A stretch of DNA of 14,823 nucleotides. It comes from Pseudomonadota bacterium. Its GTDB lineage: Bacteria > Myxococcota_A > UBA796 > SXON01. Position numbers and translations under genes: made by a program. The notes under the pieces were generated by a model. That model made no database searches and had not been told where the DNA came from. It worked only from the letters and a program-made list of their open reading frames with translations. Positions 7,161 through 14,823 of the stretch are shown piece after piece. Where the stretch lies: assembly GCA_005776735.1 (NCBI GenBank), contig SXOM01000340.1, forward strand, positions 1 to 14,823. The letters run 5' to 3'. The number at the start of each line of letters is the position of its first letter. The first letter of the stretch is position 1.

Positions 7161-7973
7161 ATGCGCACCCTCCCGCTCCTGGCTTTCGTCTTCGGCTGCT
7201 CCACGGACTCCGGTTCCGACACCGGCGACACCGCCGACACCGACACCGACACCGATTCGGACACCGACACCGACACCGATTCGGACACCGACTCGGGCAC
7301 GACGGGCGCCACCGTCACCGGCACCATCACCCTGCCCGACGGCAGCCCGGCGGAGAACTTCCGGGTGAACGTGTGCAGGGCGTTGTGCCTCACCGCCAAG
7401 ACCGATGCCGCCGGCGCGTACACCATCTCCGGCCTCGCGGCCGAGGTCGCCTCCTACTACGTGCTCCCGACCGGCCCGAGCGAGTGGGGCGCCCCCTACG
7501 CGCCGATCACGCTGGTCGACGGTGAAACGCAGACCGTCGACGTGAAGCTCCACGAGTACACCGGCACCATCGACCTCACGGCCGACGCCGACGAACACTG
7601 GCTCGGCATGGTGGCCACGATCGTGGCCGACGGCGCCAGCTACGAGTCGGCGCTCAAGGAGCCCATCACCGAGCTCACCTGGACGCTCACCGATGGCGTC
7701 GGCGACCGGCCGCCGGTCGAGCTGCCCGACGCCGAGGTCCTCCAGATGATCTGGCTCGGCGAGTTCGAAGGCGAAGGCAGCGGCACCATGCGGTTCGTGA
7801 ACCCCAACCTGCCCGCCGGCACGCGCCTGAACGTGTGGTACGCGGCGTTGCCGCTGGAGTCGGGCTGGGTGCTCGCGGGCGAGCTCACCTCGGCCGACGG
7901 CCAGCCGATGCTCGAGGGCGAGGTCGACATCCCGGTGCTCACCGCCGTCGCGCTCACGGTGCCCGAACAGTAG
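7161..7973 (+). CDS. Secreted lipoprotein with Asp-Thr repeat linker
   Basis: A 270-aa predicted lipoprotein: MRTLPLLAFVFGC gives a short signal with Cys13 as the lipid site. Next comes an acidic, low-complexity stretch of Asp-Thr and Asp-Ser repeats (about residues 16-46), a likely flexible tether lifting the rest from the membrane; such linkers are common in Myxococcota surface lipoproteins. Residues about 48-100 (TVTGTITLPDGSPAENF, then TDAAGAYTISGLA) match a carboxypeptidase-regulatory-like beta-sandwich, with a close Cys pair (NVCRALC). The C-terminal 150 residues are beta-rich and unrecognised (for example WTLTDGVGDRPPVELPDAEV and MRFVNPNLPAGTRLNVWY). The start was put at ATG 7161 rather than upstream TTG/GTG codons because the hydrophobic signal begins there. 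No enzyme motif is visible; a role in adhesion or surface display is only a guess. Confidence 0.75.
   Translation: MRTLPLLAFVFGCSTDSGSDTGDTADTDTDTDSDTDTDTDSDTDSGTTGATVTGTITLPDGSPAENFRVNVCRALCLTAKTDAAGAYTISGLAAEVASYYVLPTGPSEWGAPYAPITLVDGETQTVDVKLHEYTGTIDLTADADEHWLGMVATIVADGASYESALKEPITELTWTLTDGVGDRPPVELPDAEVLQMIWLGEFEGEGSGTMRFVNPNLPAGTRLNVWYAALPLESGWVLAGELTSADGQPMLEGEVDIPVLTAVALTVPEQ
7236..7295 (+). repeat. 24-nt tandem repeat coding for the Asp-Thr linker
   Basis: Two identical 24-nt units, 7236-7259 and 7260-7283, each read GAC ACC three times, then GAT TCG (Asp-Thr x3, Asp-Ser). A partial third unit follows to 7295 and degenerate GACACC units precede it. The repeat is in frame, so gain or loss of units changes linker length without breaking the protein. 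Confidence 0.85.
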
Positions 7974-8005
7974 CCGCGCCTCGCCGGGTGCTTAGCAGTA
8001 CCCGG

Positions 8006-8764
8006 GTGTCCGCCCTCGGTGAGCTCCGGTCCCTGGTCGCACGGCTGCGCGCCGAGTGCCCGTGGGACCGCGCGCAGTCCGTCGCGTCCATGCGTGTGTA
8101 CCTGGTGGAAGAAGCGGCCGAGCTGCTCGATGCGCTCGACGCCGACGACGCCGCGCGCGTGAAGGAGGAGCTGGGCGACGTGTTGTTCCAGCTCGTCTTC
8201 CTCGCGCGCCTGTACGAAGAGCGGGGCGACTTCGACCTCGACGGCGCCGCCGAGGCCATCACGCAGAAGATGGTCGAACGTCACCCCCACGTCTTCGGGG
8301 AAGCGGCGTCGGCGGGCGCGGGCACCAACGCCGCCTGGGAGCGCCGCAAGGCCAAGGCGGGCCGCTCCCGCATCGACGGGGTGCCGCTGGGGTTGCCCGC
8401 CCTGGTGCGCGCCCACCGCGTGGCGGAGAAGGCGTCGGGCGTGGGGTTCGACTGGCCCGACCTCGCCGGGGTGTTGGCCAAGGTCGACGAAGAGCGGGCG
8501 GAGCTCGGCGAAGCGCTCGCCTCGGGCGATCCGGCGCGGGTCGAGCACGAATACGGCGATCTGCTCCTGGCGTTGGCCAACCTCGGCCGCTTCGTCGGCG
8601 TGGCCGGCGAAGACGCCCTGCGCGTCGCCAACCAACGCTTCGAGCGCCGGTTCCGCGCGGTCGAAGCGCAGGCGGCCGCCGCCGGCATCGAGCCGGCCGA
8701 CGCGGGGCTCGCCCAGCTCGAGGAGTGGTGGCAAGCGGCCAAGCGTGCGGAGGTCACGTCATGA
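8006..8764 (+). CDS. mazG: MazG nucleoside triphosphate pyrophosphohydrolase
   Basis: A 252-aa, two-domain MazG, close to the usual length. It hydrolyses (d)NTPs to monophosphate and pyrophosphate, clearing aberrant nucleotides and, in E. coli, lowering ppGpp-related stress signalling. The N-terminal domain has CPWD (18-21), a helix with VEEAAEL (Glu35, Glu36, Glu39) and KEELGD (53-58, Asp58), the metal-binding EExxE...ExxD set. The middle carries KMVERHPHVFGE and a WERRKA segment. The second domain repeats the pattern as DEERAEL and EHEYGDLLLAL. GTG at 8006 fits the family N-terminus; GTG at 7988 would add six residues. No clear Shine-Dalgarno is seen. The stop overlaps the fxsA start as ATGA, implying coupling. 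Confidence 0.95.
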   Translation: MSALGELRSLVARLRAECPWDRAQSVASMRVYLVEEAAELLDALDADDAARVKEELGDVLFQLVFLARLYEERGDFDLDGAAEAITQKMVERHPHVFGEAASAGAGTNAAWERRKAKAGRSRIDGVPLGLPALVRAHRVAEKASGVGFDWPDLAGVLAKVDEERAELGEALASGDPARVEHEYGDLLLALANLGRFVGVAGEDALRVANQRFERRFRAVEAQAAAAGIEPADAGLAQLEEWWQAAKRAEVTS

Positions 8765-9225
8765 GGACGGCGTTCGGGCTCTTCTTGCTCTTCACCCTGG
8801 TGCCGGCGTTGGAGACCTGGCTCATCATCGAGGTCGGGTCGCGCTTCGGCGCGCTCCCCACCACCGCGAGCCTCGTCGTGGCCGGCATCCTCGGCGCGTG
8901 GTTGGGCAAGCGGGCCGGCAGCACCGTGCTGGCCGAGCTCTTCGCGGGCCTGCGCCGCGGGGAGCCGCCCGCCGACAAGCTGGTCGAGGGGGTGCTCGCC
9001 CTGGTGGGCGGCGTCCTGCTCGTCACGCCCGGCTACCTCTCCGACGTGGTCGGCCTCCTGCTCCTGTGGCGGCCCACCCGGCAGTGGCTCGCCCCCCGGC
9101 TGAAGGACTACGGGTGGCGCTGGCTCTTGGCGCGCGGCTTCACCTTCGTGGGCAGCGACGCCGGGCCGGGCTTCCGGGCTCGCCAATCGGCCGAGGCCCA
9201 GTTCGACCATCCGGTCAGCGAGTAG
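8761..9225 (+). CDS. fxsA: FxsA-family membrane protein
   Basis: A 154-aa inner-membrane protein of the FxsA family, known from E. coli for relieving F-plasmid exclusion of phage T7 when overproduced; its normal role is unclear. The N-terminus FGLFLLFTLVPALETWLIIEV matches the family, including the conserved Pro-x-x-Glu within the first helix. Hydrophobic segments lie near residues 4-24, 35-48 and 75-101, with GAWLGKRAG after the second and the conserved LLVTPGYLSDVVGLLLL in the third. The tail (about 102-154) is charged and probably cytoplasmic. The ATG overlaps the mazG stop by four nucleotides (ATGA), so the two genes are likely co-expressed; no functional link between them is known to me. 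Confidence 0.92.
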   Translation: MRTAFGLFLLFTLVPALETWLIIEVGSRFGALPTTASLVVAGILGAWLGKRAGSTVLAELFAGLRRGEPPADKLVEGVLALVGGVLLVTPGYLSDVVGLLLLWRPTRQWLAPRLKDYGWRWLLARGFTFVGSDAGPGFRARQSAEAQFDHPVSE

Positions 9226-9317
9226 CCCGTGGGCGATGGCGAAGGCCCGTCCGCTCGTCGGCAGGTGTCGGGACGCCATCGCACGCGGTGCGCGCCACGC
9301 GCCGGACGTTGAATCGT
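9226..9317. terminator. Convergent spacer with possible bidirectional terminator
   Basis: The 92 nt between the ends of fxsA and the Nudix gene contain an inverted repeat, GCGATGGCG (9233-9241) and CGCCATCGC (9274-9282), perfect over nine bases with a 32-nt loop. Its place between convergent genes suits a shared terminator, but the loop is long and there is no T-run on either strand, so support is modest. Confidence 0.3.
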
Positions 9318-9719
9318 TCAGGCCGGTCGCGGCGTGGCGCCCAGCAGCGCCATCAACCCCGCGAGCACCGGGGCGTCGGCGGGCGCCCACCCGAGCGCGC
9401 ACAGCTCGTCGGTGCCGAACCACCCGGCGGCGTCGTGCTCGGTGAGGGTCGGCTCCGCATCGGCGCGGCACAGGTAGCCCACGAGGTGCACCCTGCCGGT
9501 GGTCCCCTCGCCAGCCAGGCCGTCGACCTCGACCCGCCACGCGAGCTCCTCGACGAGCTCCCGCCGGAGCGCGCCGTGGTCGGTCTCGCCGGGCTCGACC
9601 TTGCCCCCGGGGAACTCCCACGTCCCCGCGTGCTCCATCGTGGGGCCGCGCCGGGCGACGAAGACCCGCGCGTCGCGCACCACGCACGCGCAGACGACCC
9701 GGACGGGCGGCCGCTGCAC
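9318..9719 (-). CDS. Nudix hydrolase, MutT-like
   Basis: A 133-aa Nudix enzyme that should hydrolyse a nucleoside diphosphate linked to another group, most likely an oxidised or modified (d)NTP. The Nudix box runs from Gly39 to Trp61: GKVEPGE, then RRELVEELAW, so the catalytic Glu54, Glu57 and Glu58 are all present. The box deviates only in having Ala60 in place of the usual Gly. The preceding ARRGPTMEHAGTWEFPGG is typical of MutT and NudG-type sanitising enzymes. The GTG start at 9719 is four nucleotides past the stop of the vWA lipoprotein gene; an upstream extension in this frame is Arg/Ser-rich shadow sequence. It is the last gene of the minus-strand run and the only product there without an export signal. 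Exact substrate is not decidable. Confidence 0.9.
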   Translation of the reverse strand: MQRPPVRVVCACVVRDARVFVARRGPTMEHAGTWEFPGGKVEPGETDHGALRRELVEELAWRVEVDGLAGEGTTGRVHLVGYLCRADAEPTLTEHDAAGWFGTDELCALGWAPADAPVLAGLMALLGATPRPA

Positions 9720-9723
9720 CCGC

Positions 9724-10806
9724 TCAGCTCGCGCTGCCGTCCGACGGCGGCTCGGGCACCGGGCCCGCCGAGTAGTAGGTGACGACGATGTGCGCCCCCC
9801 GCGCCGGCACGGACTCGCCGTTGAACTGGATCTGCGCGTAGTCTTCGAGGTACGTCCAGCCGTTGGTCGCATCCTCCTTGATCGCCGTGCCGTCGACGGT
9901 GACCTCGGGGTTGCCCTCGGACTCGTCGCGCTCGGTCTCCGCGTCGTCCACGTTGTACGCCGCGGCGTGCGAGAGCTGGAAGTTGGTCATGATGCCGGTC
10001 GCCGCGAGGCCCAACGACTGCATGACCGGCGAGTAGTCGGCCAGGCAGATGTCGGCCTCGACCCCGCCGAGCATCTTGATCGCTTCGCGGTACCGCTTGC
10101 CGTTGACCGCGAACTGGCAGTTGGCCGTGGCTTCGGGGCCGATGATGCCCGACATCACGACCTCGCCCGTGCCCGTCTGCGCCTTGGCGTCGCGCAGGCC
10201 GGCGACGAGATCGCCGACCGGCGTGAGCTCGCCGTACCGGTTGTAGCAGTCTTCGCCGGTGGCGGTCGGGCCGAGCCGGCCGCTGTCCGAGCAGTCGTTC
10301 TCGTCGGTGAGCTGGATGATCATCAAGAGCGCGTCGTCGCGGACGAAGCCCTCGTTGAACGTCTCGGTGAGCGGCTTGCTCACGGCGGAGAGCGCGACCT
10401 CGAGGCCCTTTTCCTGGTCGCTGCCGCCGGTGCCGGGCTCGAAGCGCTCGGCCAACTGGTCGGCGTAGGTGCACACCGTACCGGCCGTGCGGCACTCGGA
10501 CGTGAGGTAGGCCGGGGTGCCGAGCAGCACGCCCGCCTTGGTGTTGGTCGAGTCCCCGTCGGTGGTGATGACGCCGAGGTGGAAGTCCATGTCGGCGGTC
10601 TCGAGCTGCTCCAGGAAGTCGACCCCCGCCGCCTTGACCGACGCCTGCTCCTCGGTCATCGACGTGCTGTCGTCGATGACCCACAGGATGTCGACCTTGT
10701 TGGACGGGGCCTGGTCGAATTCCTCGGTCAGGGGAACCCGATTGATGTTGTACCCGGTGTCGCAGGCGACGAGCGCCAGGGGCAGGAGCGCGACGGAAAG
10801 ACGCAT
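9724..10806 (-). CDS. von Willebrand factor A domain lipoprotein
   Basis: A 360-aa predicted lipoprotein: MRLSVALLPLALVAC has a good lipobox (LVAC) with lipid Cys15. A vWA domain starts at about residue 36 with VDILWVIDDSTSM; Asp45, Ser47 and Ser49 form the DxSxS metal-ion-dependent adhesion site. FHLGVITTDGDST and LLMIIQLTDENDC supply the usual later strands, and several Cys residues (SECRTAGTVC, NDC, EDC, NC, DIC) suggest disulfides in the periplasm or outside. The C-terminal third (about 280-360) is a separate beta-rich region, with TVDGTAIKE and GAHIVVTYYSAGP. The ATG at 10806 is preceded by GAGG at a suitable distance. vWA lipoproteins of this type are abundant in Myxococcota and generally mediate protein binding; no specific partner is apparent beyond its operon neighbours. 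Confidence 0.88.
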   Translation of the reverse strand: MRLSVALLPLALVACDTGYNINRVPLTEEFDQAPSNKVDILWVIDDSTSMTEEQASVKAAGVDFLEQLETADMDFHLGVITTDGDSTNTKAGVLLGTPAYLTSECRTAGTVCTYADQLAERFEPGTGGSDQEKGLEVALSAVSKPLTETFNEGFVRDDALLMIIQLTDENDCSDSGRLGPTATGEDCYNRYGELTPVGDLVAGLRDAKAQTGTGEVVMSGIIGPEATANCQFAVNGKRYREAIKMLGGVEADICLADYSPVMQSLGLAATGIMTNFQLSHAAAYNVDDAETERDESEGNPEVTVDGTAIKEDATNGWTYLEDYAQIQFNGESVPARGAHIVVTYYSAGPVPEPPSDGSAS

Positions 10807-10874
10807 GGGCAGCCTCGATCGGTAGCTTAGCGAACCGGCCGGCCGCTGGCGTGCAGAAAGCGCGTACGCGGCGC

Positions 10875-11786
10875 TCAGGGGACCACCGTGATCTCGGTCA
10901 CGCACAGGTCGTCGTACTTGTCGCCCTTCTTCGCCGCCGTGAACTGCACCCGCACGCGGTCGGTGGTGTGGCTGGCCGCGAACGTCAGGTTCTGCTCGAA
11001 CGGAAAGTCCTTGAAGGTCAGCGTCTCGGTGGCGCCGTCGGAGAAGCTCACGGTCGCGCTGACGGGGCGGTTGACCTGCTTGAACAGCTCGGGCGAGAAG
11101 CCGGCCCCCGCGCGAACCTTCAGCGCCGACACCGGCGAGCGGCGCGCGAGCGACAGGTCGAGCCACTCACCGGCGCCGTCGCTCTTGGGGTTGCCTTCGC
11201 ACCACATCGAGTCGGCGATGCCGTCGGCGACGTTGCCGGCGTCGTAGTTGCCGTCGGCGTCGGCCGCCGCGATGGACGACGCGCTGACCGCGGCGACCGG
11301 CACCGGGCCCTCGATCGTGCCGTCGGCGAACTTGATCTCGGAGATGGCGGTGTCGACGCCCTTTCCGGAGTAGACGCCCTTGACCCTCAGCTTCACGGTC
11401 TGGGTGCTCTTCGGCGCCTTGAGCTTGAGCACCTGCGGCGCCTGCGCATCGGTGGCCGTGAACTCCTCCGTGCTGCCGTCGCCGTACTCGGCGACCAGCG
11501 TCTTGGGGCGGTTGTAATGGCCGAAGTATTCGGTGTTGTACCAGTTGCTGCCCCACACCGTGATGGTGGTGACGGTCTTGGGGGCGCCGAAGTCGGCCTG
11601 CACCCAGGCGCCGAGGCCGGCGCCGTCGTCGCCTTCGGCCCACGCGGTGGTCTGCTTGCCGTCCCCGAGGTTCGTCGCGTCGAAGCTGCGTGCATCCGTC
11701 GCCGCGGCGGTGGTCGACGCGCTCCAGGCCGTGACCTTGAGCGGCGCGGACCAAGCGGCGGAGAGGCAGAGAACGGTCAGGAGCAT
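10875..11786 (-). CDS. Secreted protein with tandem NADase-type glycan-binding (discoidin-like) domains
   Basis: A 303-aa exported protein made almost entirely of two related beta-sandwich domains. Domain 1 (about 20-145) shows TAWAEGDDGAGLGAWVQADF, then NRPKTLVAEYGDGSTEEF and DTAISEIKF, the pattern of the NADase-type glycan-binding or discoidin-like family. Domain 2 (about 165-303) repeats it as MWCEGNPKSDGAGEWLDL, VNRPVSATVSFSDGATETL and CVTEITV, with Cys in place of the Ala of WAEG and another Cys near the end, which may form a disulfide. No catalytic part follows, so a binding role at the surface is inferred. The ATG at 11786 gives a short signal, MLLTVLCLSAAWSA. Its Shine-Dalgarno GAGG overlaps the TGA stop of the barrel gene ten nucleotides upstream. 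Confidence 0.82.
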   Translation of the reverse strand: MLLTVLCLSAAWSAPLKVTAWSASTTAAATDARSFDATNLGDGKQTTAWAEGDDGAGLGAWVQADFGAPKTVTTITVWGSNWYNTEYFGHYNRPKTLVAEYGDGSTEEFTATDAQAPQVLKLKAPKSTQTVKLRVKGVYSGKGVDTAISEIKFADGTIEGPVPVAAVSASSIAAADADGNYDAGNVADGIADSMWCEGNPKSDGAGEWLDLSLARRSPVSALKVRAGAGFSPELFKQVNRPVSATVSFSDGATETLTFKDFPFEQNLTFAASHTTDRVRVQFTAAKKGDKYDDLCVTEITVVP

Positions 11787-11796
11787 CCGATAATCC

Positions 11797-13524
11797 TCAG
11801 AAGTTGGCGGTGAACGAGGCGCGAGCCCCCTCGAAGCCGGGGAGTGAACGACACTGGCCGCCCGCGCACCGGATCCCGGCGCGGTAGGCCCCATAGAACG
11901 CCTTCACGGTCGTGGCGCTGGTGGGCTGCCACTGCACCTCCCCCGCCATGTACACGTTGTCGCTCACGTTGCCGGTCGAGGTGATGAGCGGGTTGTCGCT
12001 GTAGTCGGCGTACACCAGGAGCGCCCACGGCGTGCCGATCTTCAGCGCGGCGGTGCTGGAGAAGTCGGTGTAGTCCTGCTGTTGCACCGGGTTTTCGCCC
12101 CAGTGGTACCGCAAGACGCTCGGCGCCAGCTCGATGCTGAGGTGGTGCGCCAGGGGGATGGTGATGGCGAGGTCGGCGTGCACGGTGCTGTCGCCGGGAT
12201 TGGCGGCGGGGGAGTCGTCGCGGAGGTCGGTGCGGTAGCCCGCGTTGGCCAGCATGTGGAACTCGCCCACCACGGCGACGATTCCGCCCAGCCCGTGGAC
12301 CACCGTCTCCGGGGCTTCGTTGAAGTGGACGCCGCCGAGGTCCTGGTCGCGGAACGCCGCCGCCGAGACGTAGGGGGTGACCATGCTCCCGCCCTGACCG
12401 AGCGCGAAGTCGGTGCGCACCCGCCCGCCGAAGATGTCGTTGCTGTTGAGCGTGGCCGAGGAGTCCTCGGTGATGGCCCGCTCGTACTCCAGCGAAGGGC
12501 CGGTCGAGAGCTCGTAGCCGTCCAACCCCGAGAACTGGTTGAGCCACTCGGTGTCGCGGTACAGCTTGCCCTCCACGAGCACGCTCGCGATGCCCGGGTA
12601 CGCCGACGCGCTGAGGTACGCGCCGTACCCGTGGTCGGCCGTGATGTCGTCGGCGCCGTAGGCGATCCAGTCGAACGCGGCCCCGAGGTCGAAGGGGCCG
12701 ACCGACGACGCCTCCACGGTGGCGCCGACCACGCCGGCGTCGACGTCGCCGCCGTAGGTGGAGAACGGGTCCTGCGCCTCGTCGAGCTGGCGCACGAACT
12801 GGTACGCCACGCCGTGCGCACCGAAGCGGACCCGCCCGAAACGCTCGATGCGGACGCCATGAACGCCGTGGGGGCGGTCGGCGCGCAGGTTCAGGTTGGG
12901 GTTTTCCAGGCGCACCTGCTGCGGGTTGGCCAGCGCGGTGACCGCCGTGACCTCCCAGTCGCCGGCGGTGAGCTTGCCGTGGGCGCCCCGCAACGACGTG
13001 TCCACGTCGATGTCGGTGTTCTTCACGACGTTGAGCGCGAGGCCGCGGCCGAAGGCCTGGTAGGAATCGCCGAGCGTCCACGCAAAACCGCCGGTGGTGC
13101 CCTGCAGCCACACCTTCTCGACCGTGAACCACCAGTTCGGGTGCGGGCCGACCAGGCCCTCGCCCCACAGCTCACGCTCGAACACGCGCTCGTCGTCGAG
13201 GATGTACTCGTTGGAGAACAGGGTGACCGCGTCGAGCTGCGCACCGAGCAGGAGAAACGAGCTTCCGCCCGACACCTGCAGGCGCTGCACGACCTCCTGG
13301 TAGTCGAAGACCGGCTCGTCGGGGAAGTCGGGCAACCGTTCGTCGGACTGGTAGTGCCGAAACCGGAACTCCTCGAGCCCGTGGGTGGCGCCCCCCTGGA
13401 GCGTGCCGGCCACGGGCGCGACCGTGGTGGGCGCCGGGTCCGGGAGGTCGTCGGCCAAGGCCGGACGCGGCGCGCACAGCGCGAGCAGCACCCCGAGCCC
13501 CGACGAAGCGACCACCCGGCCCAT
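11797..13524 (-). CDS. Outer-membrane beta-barrel protein, DUF6029-like
   Basis: A 575-aa protein with signal peptide MGRVVASSGLGVLLALCAPRPALA followed by DDLPDP. The rest alternates aromatic and polar residues in repeated strands (for example GFAWTLGDSYQAFGRGLALN, LVEGKLYRDTEWLNQFSG and ALLVYADYSDNP) and ends in ASFTANF, with a terminal Phe as used for outer-membrane barrel assembly. NWWFTVEKVWLQG and FRFRHYQSDERLPDFP resemble barrels I associate with DUF6029, but I hold that name loosely. It starts two nucleotides after the stop of the thioredoxin gene and is followed ten nucleotides later by the glycan-binding gene, so the three are very probably co-translated. A role as transporter or secretion channel, perhaps needing the neighbouring thioredoxin, is inference only. 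Confidence 0.75.
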   Translation of the reverse strand: MGRVVASSGLGVLLALCAPRPALADDLPDPAPTTVAPVAGTLQGGATHGLEEFRFRHYQSDERLPDFPDEPVFDYQEVVQRLQVSGGSSFLLLGAQLDAVTLFSNEYILDDERVFERELWGEGLVGPHPNWWFTVEKVWLQGTTGGFAWTLGDSYQAFGRGLALNVVKNTDIDVDTSLRGAHGKLTAGDWEVTAVTALANPQQVRLENPNLNLRADRPHGVHGVRIERFGRVRFGAHGVAYQFVRQLDEAQDPFSTYGGDVDAGVVGATVEASSVGPFDLGAAFDWIAYGADDITADHGYGAYLSASAYPGIASVLVEGKLYRDTEWLNQFSGLDGYELSTGPSLEYERAITEDSSATLNSNDIFGGRVRTDFALGQGGSMVTPYVSAAAFRDQDLGGVHFNEAPETVVHGLGGIVAVVGEFHMLANAGYRTDLRDDSPAANPGDSTVHADLAITIPLAHHLSIELAPSVLRYHWGENPVQQQDYTDFSSTAALKIGTPWALLVYADYSDNPLITSTGNVSDNVYMAGEVQWQPTSATTVKAFYGAYRAGIRCAGGQCRSLPGFEGARASFTANF

Positions 13525-13526
13525 CG

Positions 13527-14039
13527 TCACTTCGCCATCAGCTCGACGAGCTCGGCCTTGAGCGCGACCTCGTCGCCGGGGTTGTAGCCGGCGTGGACCT
13601 TGGCCACCTGGCCCGCCTTGTCGACCAGCACGTTGAACGGCAGGGTCTTGGCGGGGTTGAACTGGCTCACCACCGTGGTCTGCGGGTCGCGGAGGATCGT
13701 GTAGGTGAGCCCCTTCCCCTTGACCAGCGGCTTGACCGTGGCGTCGAGCTTGGCATCGTCGGTCGAAATCCCCAGGATGACCAGGCCCTTGGGCCCCAGC
13801 TCCTTGTGCATCGCCTCCAGGTGGGGCATCTCGACCTGGCAGGGGCCGCACCACGTGGCCCAGAAGTTGAGGAGCACGACCTTCCCGGCGTATTGCGAGA
13901 GCTTGTGCTGGGTTCCGTTGAGATCGCGGAGCGCGAAGTCGGTCGCGGAGGCGGCCTGCGCGGGCGGCGCCACGACGAGCGCGGCGGCCGAGACCCCGAG
14001 CGCGAGCGCGGCGACGAAAAGGGGGCGGAGGTACGACAT
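13527..14039 (-). CDS. TlpA/ResA-like periplasmic thioredoxin
   Basis: A 170-aa exported thioredoxin-fold protein. Residues 1-29 form a signal peptide or N-terminal anchor (LRPLFVAALALGVSAAALVV, then APPAQAA). The active site is WCGPC (63-67, Cys64 and Cys67) within LLNFWATWCGPC, and the cis-proline is Pro134 in KTLPF. The VILGISTDD segment and the DFALRDLNGT opening are typical of the TlpA/ResA/AhpC-like group, which reduces periplasmic disulfides, for example in cytochrome c maturation or metal-site proteins. GAGGAG lies nine nucleotides before the ATG, a strong ribosome-binding site, fitting its place as first gene of the minus-strand run. No cytochrome genes are near, so a redox partner among the Cys-containing downstream products is plausible but not shown. 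Confidence 0.92.
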   Translation of the reverse strand: MSYLRPLFVAALALGVSAAALVVAPPAQAASATDFALRDLNGTQHKLSQYAGKVVLLNFWATWCGPCQVEMPHLEAMHKELGPKGLVILGISTDDAKLDATVKPLVKGKGLTYTILRDPQTTVVSQFNPAKTLPFNVLVDKAGQVAKVHAGYNPGDEVALKAELVELMAK

Positions 14040-14149
14040 GCGGAGCGGCTCCTCGGGCGGGGGTTGTTTACCCCAAACGCGCGACCCCGAAAAGACGTCG
14101 TCATGGAATGCAACAGGAACCTGACTCGCCGGCCACCCCTTGCCGGACT
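14040..14149. promoter_or_regulatory. Divergent regulatory spacer, tlpA-like operon and response regulator
   Basis: This 110-nt spacer must drive the five-gene minus-strand run leftward and the regulator gene rightward. It has a small inverted repeat, GGGGT (14060-14064) and ACCCC (14070-14074) around TGTTT, overlapped by GTTT/AAAC symmetry (14066-14069, 14075-14078), and another, CCGGC (14129-14133) with GCCGG (14142-14146), directly before the regulator start. Either could be an operator or an mRNA hairpin. A leftward TTTTCG-N17-TAAACA pair is a weak promoter candidate. Confidence 0.35.

Positions 14150-14823
<674 letters not shown>

Noticed and set aside
6218..7525. 435-aa plus-strand frame opposite the kinase
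   Set aside because: Antisense to a kinase with every catalytic motif; its end is a His-Arg repeat that is the wrong-frame reading of the Asp-Thr linker.
11797..13524. Barrel protein as a lipoprotein because of LLALC in its signal
   Set aside because: Leu at the position before Cys does not fit a lipobox, while the following ALA-DD site fits ordinary cleavage.
13524..13530. GTG at 13530 as an alternative start of the barrel gene
   Set aside because: It would overlap the thioredoxin stop and add only two residues; the ATG at 13524 gives the cleaner signal peptide.
12082..13587. 501-aa plus-strand frame opposite the barrel gene
   Set aside because: Val/Arg/His-rich antisense composition; the minus strand has a signal peptide, strand pattern and terminal Phe.
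14131..14143. Sigma-54-like promoter GGCCACCCCTTGC before the regulator
   Set aside because: The GG to GC spacing is nine rather than ten bases, and transcription would start at or past the ATG at 14150.

Overview
The window is very GC-rich, with strong third-position GC that opens many long shadow reading frames. The gene content points to a Gram-negative, predatory or saprophytic type delta-group bacterium, most likely Myxococcota or a close relative. The signs are secreted lipoproteins, one with an Asp-Thr-rich linker; a Hanks-type kinase with an HCD catalytic loop; two outer-membrane beta-barrels; a von Willebrand A lipoprotein; and an NtrC-type regulator. This placement is inference from gene style, not from a marker gene.

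Layout from left to right. Positions 1-368 hold no convincing gene but carry a 72-nt imperfect palindrome and a GC hairpin. On the minus strand, 1795-369 encodes an OprO/OprP-like porin translationally overlapped (GTGA) with a 116-aa unknown protein. Diverging from it at 1796 is a 1000-aa CehA/McbA-type PHP metallohydrolase lipoprotein, again GTGA-overlapped with a DEDDh exonuclease that carries a C-terminal WYL-like domain (to 5634). A cytoplasmic Ser/Thr kinase with a degenerate cyclase-like tail (7087-5612) converges on the exonuclease and overlaps it by 23 nt. A plus-strand set follows: an Asp-Thr-repeat lipoprotein, mazG and fxsA (7161-9225).

A compact five-gene minus-strand run occupies 14039-9318: TlpA-like thioredoxin, 575-aa outer-membrane barrel, tandem glycan-binding/discoidin-type protein, vWA lipoprotein and Nudix hydrolase. 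The spacings are 2, 10, 68 and 4 nt, which fits one operon whose first four products are exported. Diverging from it at 14150 is a truncated NtrC-family response regulator whose Walker A lysine codon reads as asparagine.

Two themes stand out. One is envelope biogenesis and cell-surface interaction: two barrels, three lipoproteins, a glycan-binding protein and a periplasmic thioredoxin. The other is nucleotide-pool and DNA housekeeping: MazG, Nudix and the exonuclease-WYL protein. I see no CRISPR array, tRNA, rRNA, transposase, phage gene or recognisable defence island. The most noteworthy items are the exonuclease-WYL fusion, the kinase with a cyclase-like tail, the Walker A substitution, the back-to-back start codons at 1795/1796 and the palindrome at 179-250. 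None of them amounts to a clearly new system on sequence reading alone.
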